From Ctena decussata (taxonomy: Eukaryota; Mollusca; Bivalvia; Lucinida; Lucinidae): a stretch of 64,000 nucleotides of DNA. The notes beneath the pieces are model-generated. The model saw only the letters and a program-made list of their open reading frames with translations. It was not told the DNA's origin and ran no database searches. The stretch covers positions 2,177,501-2,241,500 of the forward strand of contig OZ022498.1 in the NCBI GenBank assembly GCA_963989385.1. The letters are read 5' to 3'. Position 1 is the first letter of the stretch. Each line of letters starts with the position of its first letter. The translations under genes and the position numbers were made by a program. Below, one piece after another: positions 11,901 through 22,529 of this stretch.

Positions 11901-14900
11901 GAAAGAGTTCCATGCACCTTGGAGACAATAGATTATCTTAGACCCTGCACTCGATGCAATGCATACATCCTGCTTCGGGATAGTTCTGCTTCCTTTTTAG
12001 ACTTGAACATATGGTAGCTTTCAGTAGTGCTCTCTTAAGCGTAAACACTGGATAACTTACCCCAATGTTTGGTTTGATGGTTTCCATCAGCTTAGTAAGT
12101 TTATCCTGCTGTAGTTTAGGATGAATGTACCAGATTAATCTCAACATATGTCTCAGCACGTTGTTTGTTGACAACCCACTCTGAAAAACACATGGGGATA
12201 ACTCTCACCTGGAATTATCTTAAGGAGTACAGTGCTTCAGATAAGAAGGGTCAGCAGGGATAATTTAAGGATAATTGTCCATATTTCTCCACAAAAACAT
12301 GTTGTGACCCATCATTAGAACCGTCTTGCCATGACATTTCGAATGAGGGGTCACAACTTAAGTTTTTGTAAAAAAAAAAATAAGAAAAATTATCTCAGAA
12401 TTATCCTTGGGTGATCTACTCTCTATAGGAAAATAAATGCATTGCAAACAACTGCGTGATACCCTGCCACTGCAAACCAATTTCACTTGTCGAGTTTTTG
12501 CTGATCTATTTATTTTATACATGTATGTGGTCTTGGGGCAGGAGCAGATAACTCCCTTGGGACCAAATTTTGATCATTTCAAGAGGCTTTCATTATTTCT
12601 ATCAACAGTTGCAAGTTTCAGAAAACTGTTTAAATCATAATCTTATATAAATATTTTCGTCATTTTAAGCATCTGTATTGCCCTGGGGCAAGGGCAGATA
12701 ACCCACATGGTGTAATTTTTTAACATTACAGGAGGCTTTTATTACTCTGACCATTTGCTGTAATTTTCAGAAAAAATACTTCAAACTCTGATTATATATA
12801 GAGATTATTTTCGTGATTAAATGCATGTATAAAGCCCCAGGGCAGAGGCAGATAATCCATGAGGACAAAATTTCTATGGTAATACAGCTGTAGTTGCTTC
12901 CATCATTTTTGTGAAGTTTCACCATGATATTTCAAATAGTAAAGGAACTAGTGGCCAAAAAAAGCATCTTTTGTACATTGAGAAGTGCCATAGCTCTGTC
13001 AGAAATTGTCAAAATTTGCCCATTAACAATCCCAAGTGAGACATTCTTGATACAAGCACATGTATAAAATCTGAATTAAATCTGTTCATAAATACTTAAG
13101 TTATCGAACAGAAACAAAGTGCGGACAGACAGACGTACGTACGACGGACAGACGGATGGATGGACACATTGACGGCCAACGTGAAATCATAATACTCCGC
13201 CACTAATGTGTGGTGGGGTATAAAAAATTGGCTCTTGCCAAAATTAATTCTTGCCTTCAAGAGTTGATCCCCATTGGGAAGGGCTGCAAAAAAGAAAATA
13301 GCAGAGTTGCTACCTTTGCAAATGTACCCATTTGCCTTCATGATATGAGCCACGACGTGAGAAAACCAACAATGTGGTTGTGCGCCCAGCGCAGACTCAG
13401 ATCAGCCTGGGCATCCGCCCAGTCTGATCAGAGTCTTCGCTGACCGCATGGAGGTAGCTTAGACCCTAAGCTATCCTTTAAGCACTTAGCAAAGGGTCTG
13501 GTCAGGCTGGGTAGATGTCCAGGCTGATCTGAGTCTGAGCTGGGCGGACAACCACTTTGTTGGTTTTCTCGTGTCGCGGCTCATATAAATACACCTTATT
13601 GATACAAAGAAATGGGTACTATGTATGTGACTTCCTGTTTGCTTCCCTGGCTGATTAAGCCATTCCAAAATAGGGTCTACTCCTAAAAGAGCAAATTTTT
13701 GCCATTAAGAGCTGATCCCTACTTGGAAGGGCAACATGTTGATATAATCATGCGGACACAATCTATGACAAGACAGGAAACTTGTCCAAACTATAATCTT
13801 TGATATTTGAGATATCAGTGTTTGAGATAGTGGGAGTCAACTGTAATTATATTAATACTAAATAGACAAAAGTACAGCAGTATTTAGGAAGCGACAATGA
13901 ATAGAACTTAGTTATTCCAAGTATCCTTTCTCAAAGTGATTTGTAGTAAACAGGACCACTCATCCTCCACTTCAAAATTCCCTGACTTTTCCCTGATAAT
14001 TTCCAATTTTACAAAAGTTGAATACACTCCTTACTTTAACAGTGCTAGTAACTTACAGGAATCTACTCTCCCTGGATGCAAATTCCTTACCACGAGGAGG
14101 GAGATGTATAATTCTGTGCATGGATGTCTCTCCTAAATGTGTATCCTTTCCTCTTCAGCAAAATGAGAAATGACTTAAAGTATACAGTATATTTCCAATT
14201 CCCTAAATTTTCCCTGACTTTTCAAGTCCTTCAATTTCCCTGACCAATCAAACAGATTTTCCAGATGTTTATCCTAACCATGGCAGCCTACAAGAGTACT
14301 ATATGTAGAGACCTATCCTTTTTTTAATGCTAGACTGTAATTTTAGCTCGCTACACCATGACATAATGGTAAGTCTTTATATGAAGATGGATAGATAGAT
14401 AGCATATACCACTCACCTCAAACAACAACAATTTTATATTTTGCTGTTGTACTCACCTTAAAGAAGGCTTGAAAAACAATGTTACAGAATTCCTCACTTG
14501 CAAAGTCATCAGCCATAAAGATGAGGAATGAGACTAAAGCATGTAAGAAAGTATCATCATAACTTCGTCTGTCATGACACTCGGACAGGTAGGGCAGTAT
14601 CTGGCTAAGAGCAAACTTGTCCTTCTGACGTGATATCTATAAAATTCAAATCAGAGTTATTCCATATAAAATCAGTTTGGCTGATTACTGAGCAACTTCA
14701 TGAGAATATGTATCTGTCCTGCTATGCAGACTGATTCAGGCCTCAAGAGTGATATCGGATAATAATAATAGGGATAATTTCTGTTAAACTCTGTGCAAAA
14801 ACAAACTGAGCCACGACACAACAAAACCAACAATGTGGCATGTGTCCCCCCCCCCCCCCCCCAAGCGATGCCCAAGCTGATTATGTTGAGTCTCTGCTGG

Positions 14901-17900
14901 GTGCACATACCACTTTGTTTGGTTTTATTGGAGTCGCAGAGTTCTTGAAACTCTAGATAGGCCAAAATTTGGGGCTGAGCCAGTTCAGGTTAGGGGTCAC
15001 TAAAGGTGAAAAAGTTCAATCGACCAGTATTTGCCAGTATTTGCCACTTTGGGAGTATTTTCCAGACCGGTAAATACCGGTAAATTCCAGCGGTAAATAC
15101 CGGGGGTGGAATTCACCGCCCAACCTTGGGTCACAATATTTGTTTTTGAGGCCATATACCAACTGGAATATAAAGAGATTTCAATAAATAACAAGGGCTT
15201 CGCAAACGACGCATGATACGCCCCTTTAAATGTCATAAAGCAGTTACAGAATGAACAAGATTGCTTACAAAAGGATAGACAGGCAGACAAACAGGGGCAA
15301 CCACTCTATAATTAATGACTGCAACATTATTTAAATATTTAACACATCAAATACTATTATCTGCCTGATCAAAAAGAAAAACCCAGAAATCAAAATTTAC
15401 TTGTGTAGCATATGCCCACGTGGGGATACATGTGTTAAAGAAGTAAATGACATCATAAAAAGACAAAGTGAAGTACATGGAGGAATGTTCGAATGATTTT
15501 TATTTTTATTAGAACCGTATACCAAAAATCAGCTTCCAAGGTAAGTTTCTTGCCTAAGTCATACAAGGGAGATAAACTAAATGTAATAGATATACCATTT
15601 TTGTTCTATTACATTCCCTTGGCATGATTTATCACCATTAAGTTGCATTAAAATAGGAGTTACAGAAAAACAGGAAATTTATGCAAGGGCAGATAATTCA
15701 GTAAGCCAGAGGTGTGGTTCTTGTTCAGGATACATTGCCCCATTATTATACACATTCCTGCAAAGCTTCATTCTAATATTTCAAAAGGTTCAGGAGATAT
15801 GGAGTGAATGAGAAACACCTAAAAATACTAATCAAATGGAGGTTACTCCAAAATTAAGAAAGGGGGAGCAACCATTCTTATACATGACACATTGTCTTGT
15901 GATCATGCACATTGCTATAAAGATTCATCATGATATTCCAAACTGTTACCAAGTTATGGCATGCACAAGATAAGTATACACAAAAATTGCCTAAAAGTAC
16001 TAATGAAATGGATGTAACTCTAAAACGAAGAAAGGGAGAGCAGCCATTGTTGTACGCGACACATCGTTAGGACTTCATACATATTGCTATGAAGTTTTAT
16101 AAAGATATCCCAAACGGTTATCTAGTTATGGCGTGTACAAGACTTACAGGGAAAAAGTTAATCAAAGGGGCATAACTTCGAAAATAAGAAAGGGGAGCAA
16201 ACATTCTTGTACGCGACAGGTTCCCCCAACCTTATACATATGCCTACCAAATTTCATGAAGATATTCCAAATGGTTACTGAGTTATGGCGCATACAAGAA
16301 TGTTTATGGACGGACGGACAGACGGACGGACGGACAGCGCCACGACATACGTCCGTTTTTTCAAAACGGGCGTATAAAAAAAAGTTGGCACACTTGCTTT
16401 TAAGTGTACTAGGAAACTTAACAAGTTGTTGACTCATGACTTCATTAAGCTAACAAGCTGAGCTCTGATAAGCTTACATATCAATACTGTGCAGTGGTCA
16501 GAGACAACAATTTACCTGTAATGTATAGTATAAAGCAATCATACTAGACACAGCACTCTCCTTGATAAATATCATAAACAACTGGCTCGGGTGTCTTGGA
16601 GACGGAAACGCTTCCTCAGGGAGTCTGGAGAGAATGGGTCTTGTCTGATCGTCAACTATCATTCCTGCAACTGTTGGCAGAAACTTGGTGAACAGAACAG
16701 GCTCCTGAAATAAATTAAACTGCCCATTTAAGGTGAATGGGTTTACTTTCAGGGGAAGCAACTCTACAATTTTCATTTTAACCTGCCCTCTTAATAAAGA
16801 TCAACTCTTAAAGGAAAGAATTTGCTCCTATAAGAGAGCAAATTCTTTCTTTTAAGAGCTGACCCCATTTTGGAAGGGCTTACATAGTCCAACAAAGCCA
16901 CCTGCAAGTCACAAAAGTTGTCTCCCTTTAAAAAATGGCAGAAAAATGAGGTGGTGTACACCTTAAAATCTAAAGCCCAAACACCAAATGAGAAACATGA
17001 ACTTGCAAACTGTGCAGATACCTATACGACAGCTCAGTATGAAGCATCTTGTACATGGCTGACTTTGTGTGAGAAAGGACTTTAAGACTTGTGCATACCG
17101 TAAACATTCAATCAGCCTGTGTGACTGTGCAATTTGTCAGGGTTCCCTGTTTGCCAAAGAATAAAGAAAAATTTCCCATGCAAGGTAATTTCTACAATGT
17201 TGAACAGCCCACACAAAAACATACACTGAACAAAATTTCTAATTGGTCACTTTTTGCCATAGAATTAAGCCCTGTGCAGATTTAGATTAGCCTAGCTACC
17301 AACTAGGACGAACAAATGTACAGATATTCTTGTATGTTACAAGCAGCACAAGCGCTATGCATTTGCAAAATGATTTACGTCAATTCGAGGCGTCTACTAG
17401 GATTTACACAAACACTGAAAGGGAGGTAATTTGAAAACGTCAATATTAAAACTAATACAGGTGAAAGAGGCATGAATACTAAAAACATAGGCCATGTTTT
17501 TATGATGTAAAGCTTTATTTACTTCTAAAATATCATACTTTTGTGGAAGCTTGATGCAGCCTGTAGGTGTTTTCAAAGCATTCTATGGTTTACATAGAAG
17601 GGGTTGTAACTCTAATACTACAATAAAGTTTTGATTACAACATTGACTTTCAATAAGTAGATAACAGCCCCAAATTTTGATTATAATTATATTCAAAAAT
17701 ACAGTTTAAAAATCATATTTCTGCATTTTAGAAAACTGACCAATTAGAAATTTTGCTGAGTGTATAAAACATTGGCTAATATGAAAACTCACCAGTTTTG
17801 GCTCTTTGAACTGTTGACTGTCAATCATGTCCCAGGCTCCAAGGCCAAGTGCTACCATCCTGATCAGCAACTGCATATCACTGCTCTCCTATAAATACAG

Positions 17901-20900
17901 TACCCTAAAATTCTAAATATTTGGACACCTACGTCTGAGCAAACAGTGTAGTCCCAGACTAGACTAAGACTGCTCCAAAAGGAGTCTGGTTAGGGTTTTA
18001 CACTGTTTTATCATTCCATCTGCATCTTTTACTTTTAGATGCATTTCTGCATTAAAAAACAAAACTGTTCCATTTTTAGGACAATTAAGGTAATTCTAGG
18101 TATCCCATTTCATTTTTTTAATTTTTTCTACTAGTTTCCTTTCTGAGCTATGTTTGTGGTTCTTAGAAAAGTGTAGCCTAGTAGGTGAATAGAATTATAT
18201 TGACCTTGAACTAAAAAGGAACATATGTCCCTGAACTCATTTGCCTTACATTCCTTTGAAGTTTAGCGTCCACAGATGCTGTGACCCCATGGCCAATATC
18301 TATAAAAAAGTTATAATGTGTAGCTACTTCAAAGCCTCTGCAAAAGAAATGTCATATCCAAGAAAATCTTGTCAAATTGTATGAAAACAGCTTCTCATGC
18401 CATACGAAAACAGCAATGGACATCCTTCTCTGAGCTACACATACTGATGTACTCCATGAATGATTTTAACAAACATCCTCCGGCCTCTGAACTTGTCTAA
18501 GTTTGATGAAGAGAAACTTTGTAACAAAAATGACTGACTCTCAATATCTGTAGTAAATACAGTTAAGCAAATATATGTATATGCCATGATGTCTTTTTAT
18601 CAACATACTAAGTAAAGGGAAATGTTTTTTTCTTACCCTTGGTAGAATATCATTGTTTATACAGTGTTGCAAAACTTTCATGGTTGACAGTGCTACAGTA
18701 TTCAGAGCATAAGGGTCGCACAGGATCATTGACAAATCGCTGTAAAAGAAAAGAACACACACAACTATGAAAATATTATCTGCAACAATAAAGAAAAGTC
18801 TGATTATTGGTTTGATTCAGCATGGCATTCCAAATATGCTTTATGTTTACCATGACTTCAACTTGGTCAATATTCAGTCATTTTTCACTATCACCTAAAA
18901 ACATTTTACTGTATGATAATACTTGTTCTTCTTTTAAATCTTTTAAATCCTATGGCTGTTTGAATAAAATCTAAATGACAATAATTATTGGCAATCTCAC
19001 ATTTACTCTGTGTAAAGTGCATGTAAAAAAATAATGAAAACTTTTGAAGTGAATACGCATGGATACAAAAGCTCATGGTGCCATGCTCAAAAGCTGGATG
19101 AACCACCAGAAAAAACAAGAGCTGTCGCCTGACAGCATAGCTCGCCTGAATAGGTGCTTGCCCATCACACAGTCGTTATGGTGGTGTGGACTGCTATGCA
19201 TAAAACTTCAGGCAAGCATGTCCATAATGACAACACATTTATAAACAAAAGCTATCTCAGAAATGAGTTTTAAAATGAAATTAAAATAAAAAAAATCCAC
19301 ATGAAACTTCAAAATGCCACGAGCTAGAGCTCAAAGAAGTAAGGGGGGGGGGGGGGAGGGGGGGGCTATGATGTATCAAAACTTTGAACCATTATCTAAC
19401 ATCAGTCCAAATATTGAGTCCATCGGGGCACTGTGAAATTATGTCTTCATAAATATAAAACTTTAACCAAAATCTTTAAGACAAAATTAAAAGTCAATGA
19501 CCTTGACTTCAAGTTCATCCAGTGGGGTAAGTATATAGTGTTTTGTAAAAGCTCAAAAAAGTGTCTAACATCAGTTCAAGTGTAAACTAAATCTCTGCCA
19601 GGCATTATGAATCGGTATGCAATTAGAAAACTTTAATAAAGACCAAATTTCCTAAGTCCCTGACCTTGACATCAAGGTCACCGAGCGGGGTTGGGGTAGT
19701 ACTCAGTAAAACTTTGGACTAATATCTAGGTACAGTGCAAATATAAAAAGAATTCATCTATGGGTTCAGGAGATATGTGTCTTTCAAAAACTTTAACCAA
19801 AACATCCAATCAATAAAAAGACAATTCTCTAAGTCCATGACCTTGACATCAAGGTCACTGAGGGGGGTGGGGGTAGTACCTTGGAAAACTTTGGACCAAT
19901 ATCTAACTACAATGCAAGTATAAAAGGAATTCATCAATGGGTTAAGGAGATATTGGGCTTTATAAAACTTTAACCAAAACATCCAGTACAAAAAACTCCC
20001 AATTTTCTAAGTCCATGACCTTGACAGCAAGGTCACGGAGTGGGGTGGGGGTGGTACCCTGTTATACCTTGGACCAATATCTAACTACAGTGCAAGTATC
20101 AAAAGAATCCATCCATGGGTTAAGGAGATATAGGTCTTTAAAAAACTTTAACCAAAACATCCAATCCGGACGCGGACGCCGACGCCAGGGTGACAACAAT
20201 AGCTCTTCCTGAACTTTAGTTCAGGCGAGCTAAAAAATGGTATTCTGGTCTATTTTTGCATGTCTATGGAATAAGATGATTGAAAACTACTGAAATTATT
20301 TGAAATATAGTAAAATTTATCTTTACTGATAATCCCTATTGCGAGGTCGTCCAGTGAACCCCAGTCACCTCACAATAGGAAACAATTGGGGCTACTGGCT
20401 AACAATTCTTACCCTAATACAAATTCTTGACCCCTTTTAATACCATCTAGAAATCCTTGCAGCTCTCTAGCTCGCTTTGAATCAACAAATTTCTCTCTTA
20501 TACAGGCATCTACACACCAAGTAAACTTATGGCATGGATCAACAGCACAAATGTCATTCACTTCTTGGTCATGAAGGGACATTAGAAGTTCTGCTCTTAA
20601 AGTACAATAATGCATATTCCTAGTCCTCAAGAATAATGTTCGTAAAAATTGCAAAACCATGTCATACAATTTCACACTTTTTCCAACCATGTGTGTAAGT
20701 TTCTGGACAACTTCCCCCTGTCTTCTTAATTTTGGAGAATGAAGAAAAAATGTTGATGTTGCATTTTCATGACTGAAAAGGGTATTTTCTTTTTCCCTGA
20801 TATATTGTGATAAAAGGGGAGATACTTCATCTCCGAACAAGGCCTGGTTATCTTCCCATATCTGTCTCTTCACTTCAGTGGCAGCTTCCGCATAGAGCTC

Positions 20901-21299
20901 TTTATCATCTAAAATTTGTTTCAAATAGGAATCTCTGATCTTTGGTAAGTTTTTAAGTATACACATGACAACTGGTCTCAGGGAAGAAACTTTGATAACA
21001 GAAAAACTTTTTTCCAGCATAGATTCAAGTTTCTTATATCTGTCTTTGTCTTCTCCAGCCGCCACTTCATTTATCTTCTGTATCAGCTTATCTCTCAACT
21101 CCTCTAAAACTGAAGTGTGGAATTCAAGACGCTTCACATCATGAAGGTCAAGGAACGGTAGAGCTGGCTTCAGAGAGGGGAGCAAGACACCATTCTCAGA
21201 CTGGAAATCTTCTATAGCTGCAAGTGGATCTGAGCAATTTGTAAGCGCCTCGCGAAGAAAATCTCCGCCAGGAATACCTAAAGGTTCTAGACCAGACAT
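2798..21299 (-). CDS. NELFB: Negative elongation factor B, complete gene (7 coding exons)
   Basis: Joined exons on the minus strand are 21299-20413, 18739-18637, 17888-17793, 16704-16516, 14636-14457, 12180-12061 and 2941-2798. Their total is 1719 nt, or 572 residues plus a stop, close to the roughly 580 residues of vertebrate NELF-B (COBRA1). The product is the helical-repeat subunit of NELF, which with DSIF holds RNA polymerase II at promoter-proximal pauses in the nucleus. Recognisable family blocks in order are LTNCSDPLAAIEDFQSENG, ALPFLDLHDVKRLEFH, AEVKRQIWEDNQALFGDEVS-type sequence (seen as VKRQIWEDNQALFGDEVSP), VGKSVKLYDMVLQFLRTLFL, VDPCHKFTW and LGAWDMIDSQ. No signal peptide or membrane segment is seen. 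All introns are GT-AG and phase-compatible. The ATG at 21299 opens the conserved N-terminus. The last intron is 9.1 kb and full of transposons. Confidence 0.95.
3059..4047 (-). mobile_element. Helentron/pearl-like module A (non-autonomous)
   Basis: In minus orientation the module ends at its 3' side (about 3061) with a hairpin, ATACCCCCGACATAC facing GTATGTC..GGGGTAT, preceded by a run of GACGGACG-type repeats. A core of about four tandem units of roughly 175 bp lies at 3166-3900. Each unit contains GCGTTAAAGTTTTGCGTTAAG and GACCTAAGGTCAAGGTCACAG. The far end (about 4020) carries a GTGAGC..GCTCAC arm and a second GGGGGTATAC. It matches the HINE (Helentron-associated) or pearl type of bivalve element. 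It sits in NELFB intron 6. Confidence 0.65.
4111..5142 (+). mobile_element. Helentron/pearl-like module B
   Basis: The 5' end has ATGTGTCCAT..TACACAGATGCCCCCGCC and the 3' end a hairpin ATGCCCCCGTCAT/ATGGCGGGGGCAT followed by AAAAA. GCCCCCGCC near the 5' end is complementary to GGCGGGGGC at the 3' end, a subterminal inverted repeat. In between are about four tandem units of roughly 170 bp with GTCAGTGGACCATGACATA and a short ACGTACGT-rich tract (5028-5095). It is non-coding. Confidence 0.65.
5388..5568 (+). mobile_element. Helentron/pearl-like module, GCTCGCC family, short copy
   Basis: It opens with ACAAGACCTGTC..GACAGGATAGCTCGCC and closes CAATAGCTCTTCCTGAAC, then AAGGCGAGCTCAAAA. There is a CGCCGACGCCG tract but no tandem core. 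The ends match the longer copies at 19116-20236 and 46545-47494, so this looks like an internally deleted copy. Confidence 0.6.
5570..5899. other. no gene seen
   Basis: Intron DNA of NELFB. An open frame of 126 codons on the minus strand has low-complexity hydrophobic composition and no family resemblance; I do not call it a gene. Confidence 0.4.
6005..6165 (-). repeat. LTR of the TRIM-like element (3' LTR in its own orientation)
   Basis: It is 161 bp. On the minus strand it reads TGTGACGG at its start, then TATAAATA about 20 bp in (a possible TATA box), and further on AAATAAACC, which contains AATAAA. It ends in GTTACA. Confidence 0.85.
6169..6179 (-). promoter_or_regulatory. Polypurine tract of the TRIM-like element
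   Basis: Minus-strand GGAGGGGAAAG lies three bases from the LTR, where plus-strand priming would start. Confidence 0.7.
6251..6268 (-). promoter_or_regulatory. Primer binding site candidate of the TRIM-like element
   Basis: Minus-strand TGGTGGCAGCGGTGGGAT starts two bases inside the other LTR. TGG at the start pairs with the CCA end of a tRNA. Which tRNA is not resolved. Confidence 0.7.
6271..6432 (-). repeat. LTR of the TRIM-like element (5' LTR in its own orientation)
   Basis: It is 162 bp and nearly identical to the copy at 6005-6165, with the same TATAAATA and AATAAA elements on the minus strand. Confidence 0.85.
7651..8822. mobile_element. Non-autonomous hAT element (1.2 kb)
   Basis: The ends are TAGTGATGGGACATCGG on the left and, on the opposite strand, TAGTGGTGTACCGATG on the right: short imperfect terminal inverted repeats of hAT type. 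The 8-bp sequence GTGTTAAT directly flanks both sides (7643-7650 and 8823-8830). A minus-strand frame of 114 codons (8402-8746) shows no BED zinc finger or hAT transposase feature I recognise, so the element is probably non-autonomous. Confidence 0.85.
8010..8095. repeat. AACAGTGTAGACC hairpin MITE (family 4, short form)
   Basis: Contains CCAAACAGTGTAG and, as its complement, CCACACTGTTTGCC around a GACTGCTC-like centre. It lies inside the hAT element. Confidence 0.5.
9870..10860 (+). repeat. Tandem core 1 of module D (unit about 150 bp)
   Basis: About seven units each contain GACCTAGTGACCTAGTTTTTG, then CAAAGTTTCATGAAGATTGGA and GTGCCCTCTAGAGTGTACAC. Open frames on the minus strand here are repeat translations, not genes. 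Confidence 0.75.
10866..11310 (+). repeat. Tandem core 2 of module D (unit about 150 bp, three copies)
   Basis: Three units each contain TTTTAGCTCTGGCGGCCATT, CGTTTTAGCAATTTTGG-type sequence and AGGAGATGTC. It is different in sequence from core 1. Confidence 0.75.
12061..12180 (-). CDS. NELFB: NELFB coding exon 6
   Basis: A phase-0 exon of 40 codons reading SGLSTNNVLRHMLRLIWYIH and onward to TIKPNIG. The acceptor TGTTTTTCAG is at 12181-12190 and the donor GTAAGT follows GGG at 12061. It matches the family block with HALRLLIHLHP-like spacing. Confidence 0.93.
12230..12425. mobile_element. Palindromic foldback MITE, family 1, copy 2 (decayed)
   Basis: Begins CAGTGCTTCAGATAAG and carries the typical GTTGTGACCCATCATTAG and AGGGGTCACAAC arms, but the right terminus is eroded. 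Confidence 0.6.
12500..13227 (+). mobile_element. Helentron/pearl-like module H (5'-truncated)
   Basis: About three tandem units of roughly 155 bp contain TGGGGCAAGGGCAGATAACC. They are followed by a GACAGACGTACGTACGACGG tract and a 3' hairpin ATACTCCGCCAC/GTGTGGTGGGGTAT followed by AAAAAA. No 5' terminus is recognisable. Confidence 0.6.
13236..13730. mobile_element. Family-3 MITE, interrupted
   Basis: TTCAAGAGTTGATCCCCATT and AGCAGAGTTGCTACC on the left, and AGCAAATTTTTGCC with AAGAGCTGATCCC on the right, are pieces of the family seen intact at 16730-16925. A family-2 MITE (13346-13583) lies between the pieces. Confidence 0.45.
13346..13583. mobile_element. Palindromic MITE, family 2, copy 2
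   Basis: Bounded by TGAGCCACGACGTGAGAAAA and the complement of TCTCGTGTCGCGGCTCA. TA lies on both sides. Arms with CAGACTCAGATCAGCCTGGG and its complement. Confidence 0.8.
13795..13852. mobile_element. pogo-like MITE, right end only
   Basis: The right end, in reverse, starts CAGTTGACTCCCACTATCTC and matches the right end of the element at 134-282. A TA follows. The left end is not found. Confidence 0.4.
14457..14636 (-). CDS. NELFB: NELFB coding exon 5
   Basis: A phase-0 exon of 60 codons, ISRQKDKFALSQILPYLSEC to CNIVFQAFFK. The acceptor ends in TTTTATAG and the donor is GTGAGT. Confidence 0.93.
14807..14943. mobile_element. Palindromic MITE, family 2, copy 3 (internally deleted)
   Basis: Starts TGAGCCACGACACAACAAAA and ends with TTTGGTTTTATTGGAGTCGC. 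Most of the interior is replaced by a run of about 18 C (14845-14862). Confidence 0.6.
14990..15640. other. no gene seen (NELFB intron 4)
   Basis: 15020-15110 contains repeated CCAGTATTTGCCA and CGGTAAATACCGG motifs, a short palindromic patch probably from a transposon end. The rest is AT-rich and without recognisable features. Confidence 0.4.
15640..16382 (+). mobile_element. Helentron/pearl-like module I
   Basis: Diverged tandem units of about 160 bp contain AAATTAAGAAAGGGGGAGCA and GTTACCAAGTTATGGC. They are followed by a GACGGACGGACAGACGG tract and a 3' hairpin ATACGTCCGTTTT-TTC-AAAACGGGCGTAT followed by AAAAAA. The overlapping frames encoding TDGRTDGR-type peptides are repeat artefacts. 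Confidence 0.6.
16516..16704 (-). CDS. NELFB: NELFB coding exon 4
   Basis: A phase-0 exon of 63 codons, EPVLFTKFLPTVAGMIVDDQ to MIALYYTLQ. The acceptor is TTTATTTCAG and the donor GTAAAT. It corresponds to the family segment ending in GLYYVLH-like residues. Confidence 0.93.
16730..16925. mobile_element. Family-3 MITE (GAATTTGCTCC hairpin)
   Basis: Imperfect inverted repeat around AAAGAATTTGCTCC and GAGCAAATTCTTTC, with outer GGGGAAGCAACTCTACAATT. Related copies at 32060, 35090, 47640, 51450 and 57985. Confidence 0.6.
17793..17888 (-). CDS. NELFB: NELFB coding exon 3
   Basis: A phase-0 exon of 32 codons, ESSDMQLLIRMVALGLGAWD and onward to FKEPKL. The donor is GTGAGT. The LGAWDMIDSQ block is diagnostic of NELF-B. 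Confidence 0.94.
17904..18112. mobile_element. Family-4 MITE, long form
   Basis: The left end TACCCTAAAATTCTAAATAT faces a right end with CATTTTTAGGACAATTAAGG. Between them is the GCAAACAGTGTAGTCCCAGA hairpin. Related long copies are at 46040, 54964 and 59082, of which the last has the clearest termini. Confidence 0.5.
18637..18739 (-). CDS. NELFB: NELFB coding exon 2
   Basis: The acceptor is TTCTTTTACAG. The first base completes the glycine codon split by intron 1, then DLSMILCDPYALNTVALSTM to ILPR follows. The donor is GTAAGA. 103 bp. Confidence 0.94.
19116..20236 (+). mobile_element. Helentron/pearl-like module F (GCTCGCC family)
   Basis: The start carries the hairpin GCTGTCGCCTGACAGC, then AGCTCGCCTGAA. 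The end has a GGACGCGGACGCCGACGCC tract and TAGCTCTTCCTGAA/TTCAGGCGAGCTA followed by AAAAA. AGCTCGCCTGAA and TTCAGGCGAGCT are perfect 12-bp subterminal inverted repeats. Tandem units of about 165 bp contain TGACCTTGACATCAAGGTCA, itself a palindrome. A G-run occurs at about 19342-19366. It lies in NELFB intron 1. Confidence 0.7.
20413..21299 (-). CDS. NELFB: NELFB coding exon 1 (start codon, 295 codons)
   Basis: Opens MSGLEPLGIPGGDFLREALT at 21299 and ends GQEFVLG with the last glycine split (phase 2) by the donor GTAAGA. This single exon covers the whole N-terminal half that is highly conserved in NELF-B, including ALFGDEVSPLL and FVDSKRARELQGFLDGIKRG. Confidence 0.96.
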
Positions 21300-21650
21300 G
21301 ATATAATTGCTCTATAATTAAAAATATTGTCTGTCTTGTATAAAAATGGAAGAAATGTGAGAAAAATTGACCAAAACTTGCTCCAAATCCATAACCGGAA
21401 GTCTACACATTTTGTATCTCCAATGAAAGAGCTAACTAAAAGTAGTTACGAACCTATATTTTGCGCACTGTCGAAATTGTTGATATTTTTTATCATTTTG
21501 ATATCAGTAATAATAATATTAGTTATTATTATTATTATTATTATTATTACAGTGATTATTATTAATTATTGAATATAATGAAATTGGCAGGAAACGTTTT
21601 TTGAACACTGATAACACAAAATACCCTAACCCCTGTTGAGACAAACAAGG
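21300..21650 (-). promoter_or_regulatory. Presumed NELFB 5' UTR and core promoter region
   Basis: The 350 bp between the start codon and the 56-bp array. No TATA box is evident on the minus strand. It contains an (ATT)n tract at about 21519-21550. The transcription start cannot be fixed by eye. Confidence 0.35.
21519..21550. repeat. (ATT)n microsatellite
   Basis: About ten ATT triplets lie some 220 bp upstream of the NELFB start codon. Confidence 0.85.
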
Positions 21651-22264
21651 GCGTCACATTGCTCGCAATGCACAAGATACTGCTGTTACTTCATATAAAG
21701 GTCTTGCTTGAGCTGACACTGAACAGTCTGATTATTACTTCATATGAGACCTAGTGGTCTTACCTGAGTTGTCTTATTCTACTTCACATAGCACCTAGTG
21801 GCTTTATTTGAGCTGCTATTGAGCATTCCTGTTTTGACTTCACATAGCACCAAGTCGTTTCAATGAAGCTGACAGCGAGCTTTCTTATCCTTACTTCACA
21901 TAGCACCTAGTGACAGTGCTGGGACGAGTACCCGGGTACCCGAGTTTGGGTCGGGTAGACCGATTACCCGGGTACAAATTTACTACCCGTTACCCGATGT
22001 TTGTTTTTTTATTATTATTATGTGATGTATATATAAATTCAAATTCAAATTCAAATTTATTTTATTTTGAAAACCTCTGTTAACAAGGTATAATTCGAAA
22101 CGACAGAAACAGGAAGAATTATAAAAAAAAAAAAACTATTCTATTCTAAGGGAGACAACCTAAGCAAAGCCATTTTCCATTTACTGTTCCAGTTAATGCC
22201 CATAAAGCCAGACAATAAGAAGCGCATTCGCCTTTTTCACTCGGATAAGCATGAGCAATACCTA

Positions 22265-22529
22265 CACTGCTCCAGATAAGGAGGAGTAACAGGGACAACT
22301 CTGTGACAAACCTCAACACCGTGGAACCTAAACACATAGATTGCGACCCCTCACCAGAACCACCTTGTGAAGAGGGTTCAAATGAGGGACCACAACAAGT
22401 TTCCACACATATCGTGACCCCTCATCGGAACCGTCTTGTTGAGACGGTTCCAATGAGGGACCACAACATATGTTTATGAAAAAAAAAAAAACGCAATCAT
22501 CCCTGTCACTCCTCCCACCTGCAGCCCTG
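22265..22529. mobile_element. Palindromic foldback MITE, family 1, copy 3 (expanded)
   Basis: CACTGCTCCAGATAAGGAGG at the left, and the GCGACCCCTCACCAGAACC and GAACCGTCTTGTTGAGACGG arms. The inner arm is partly duplicated, which makes this copy about 60 bp longer than the others. Confidence 0.6.
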
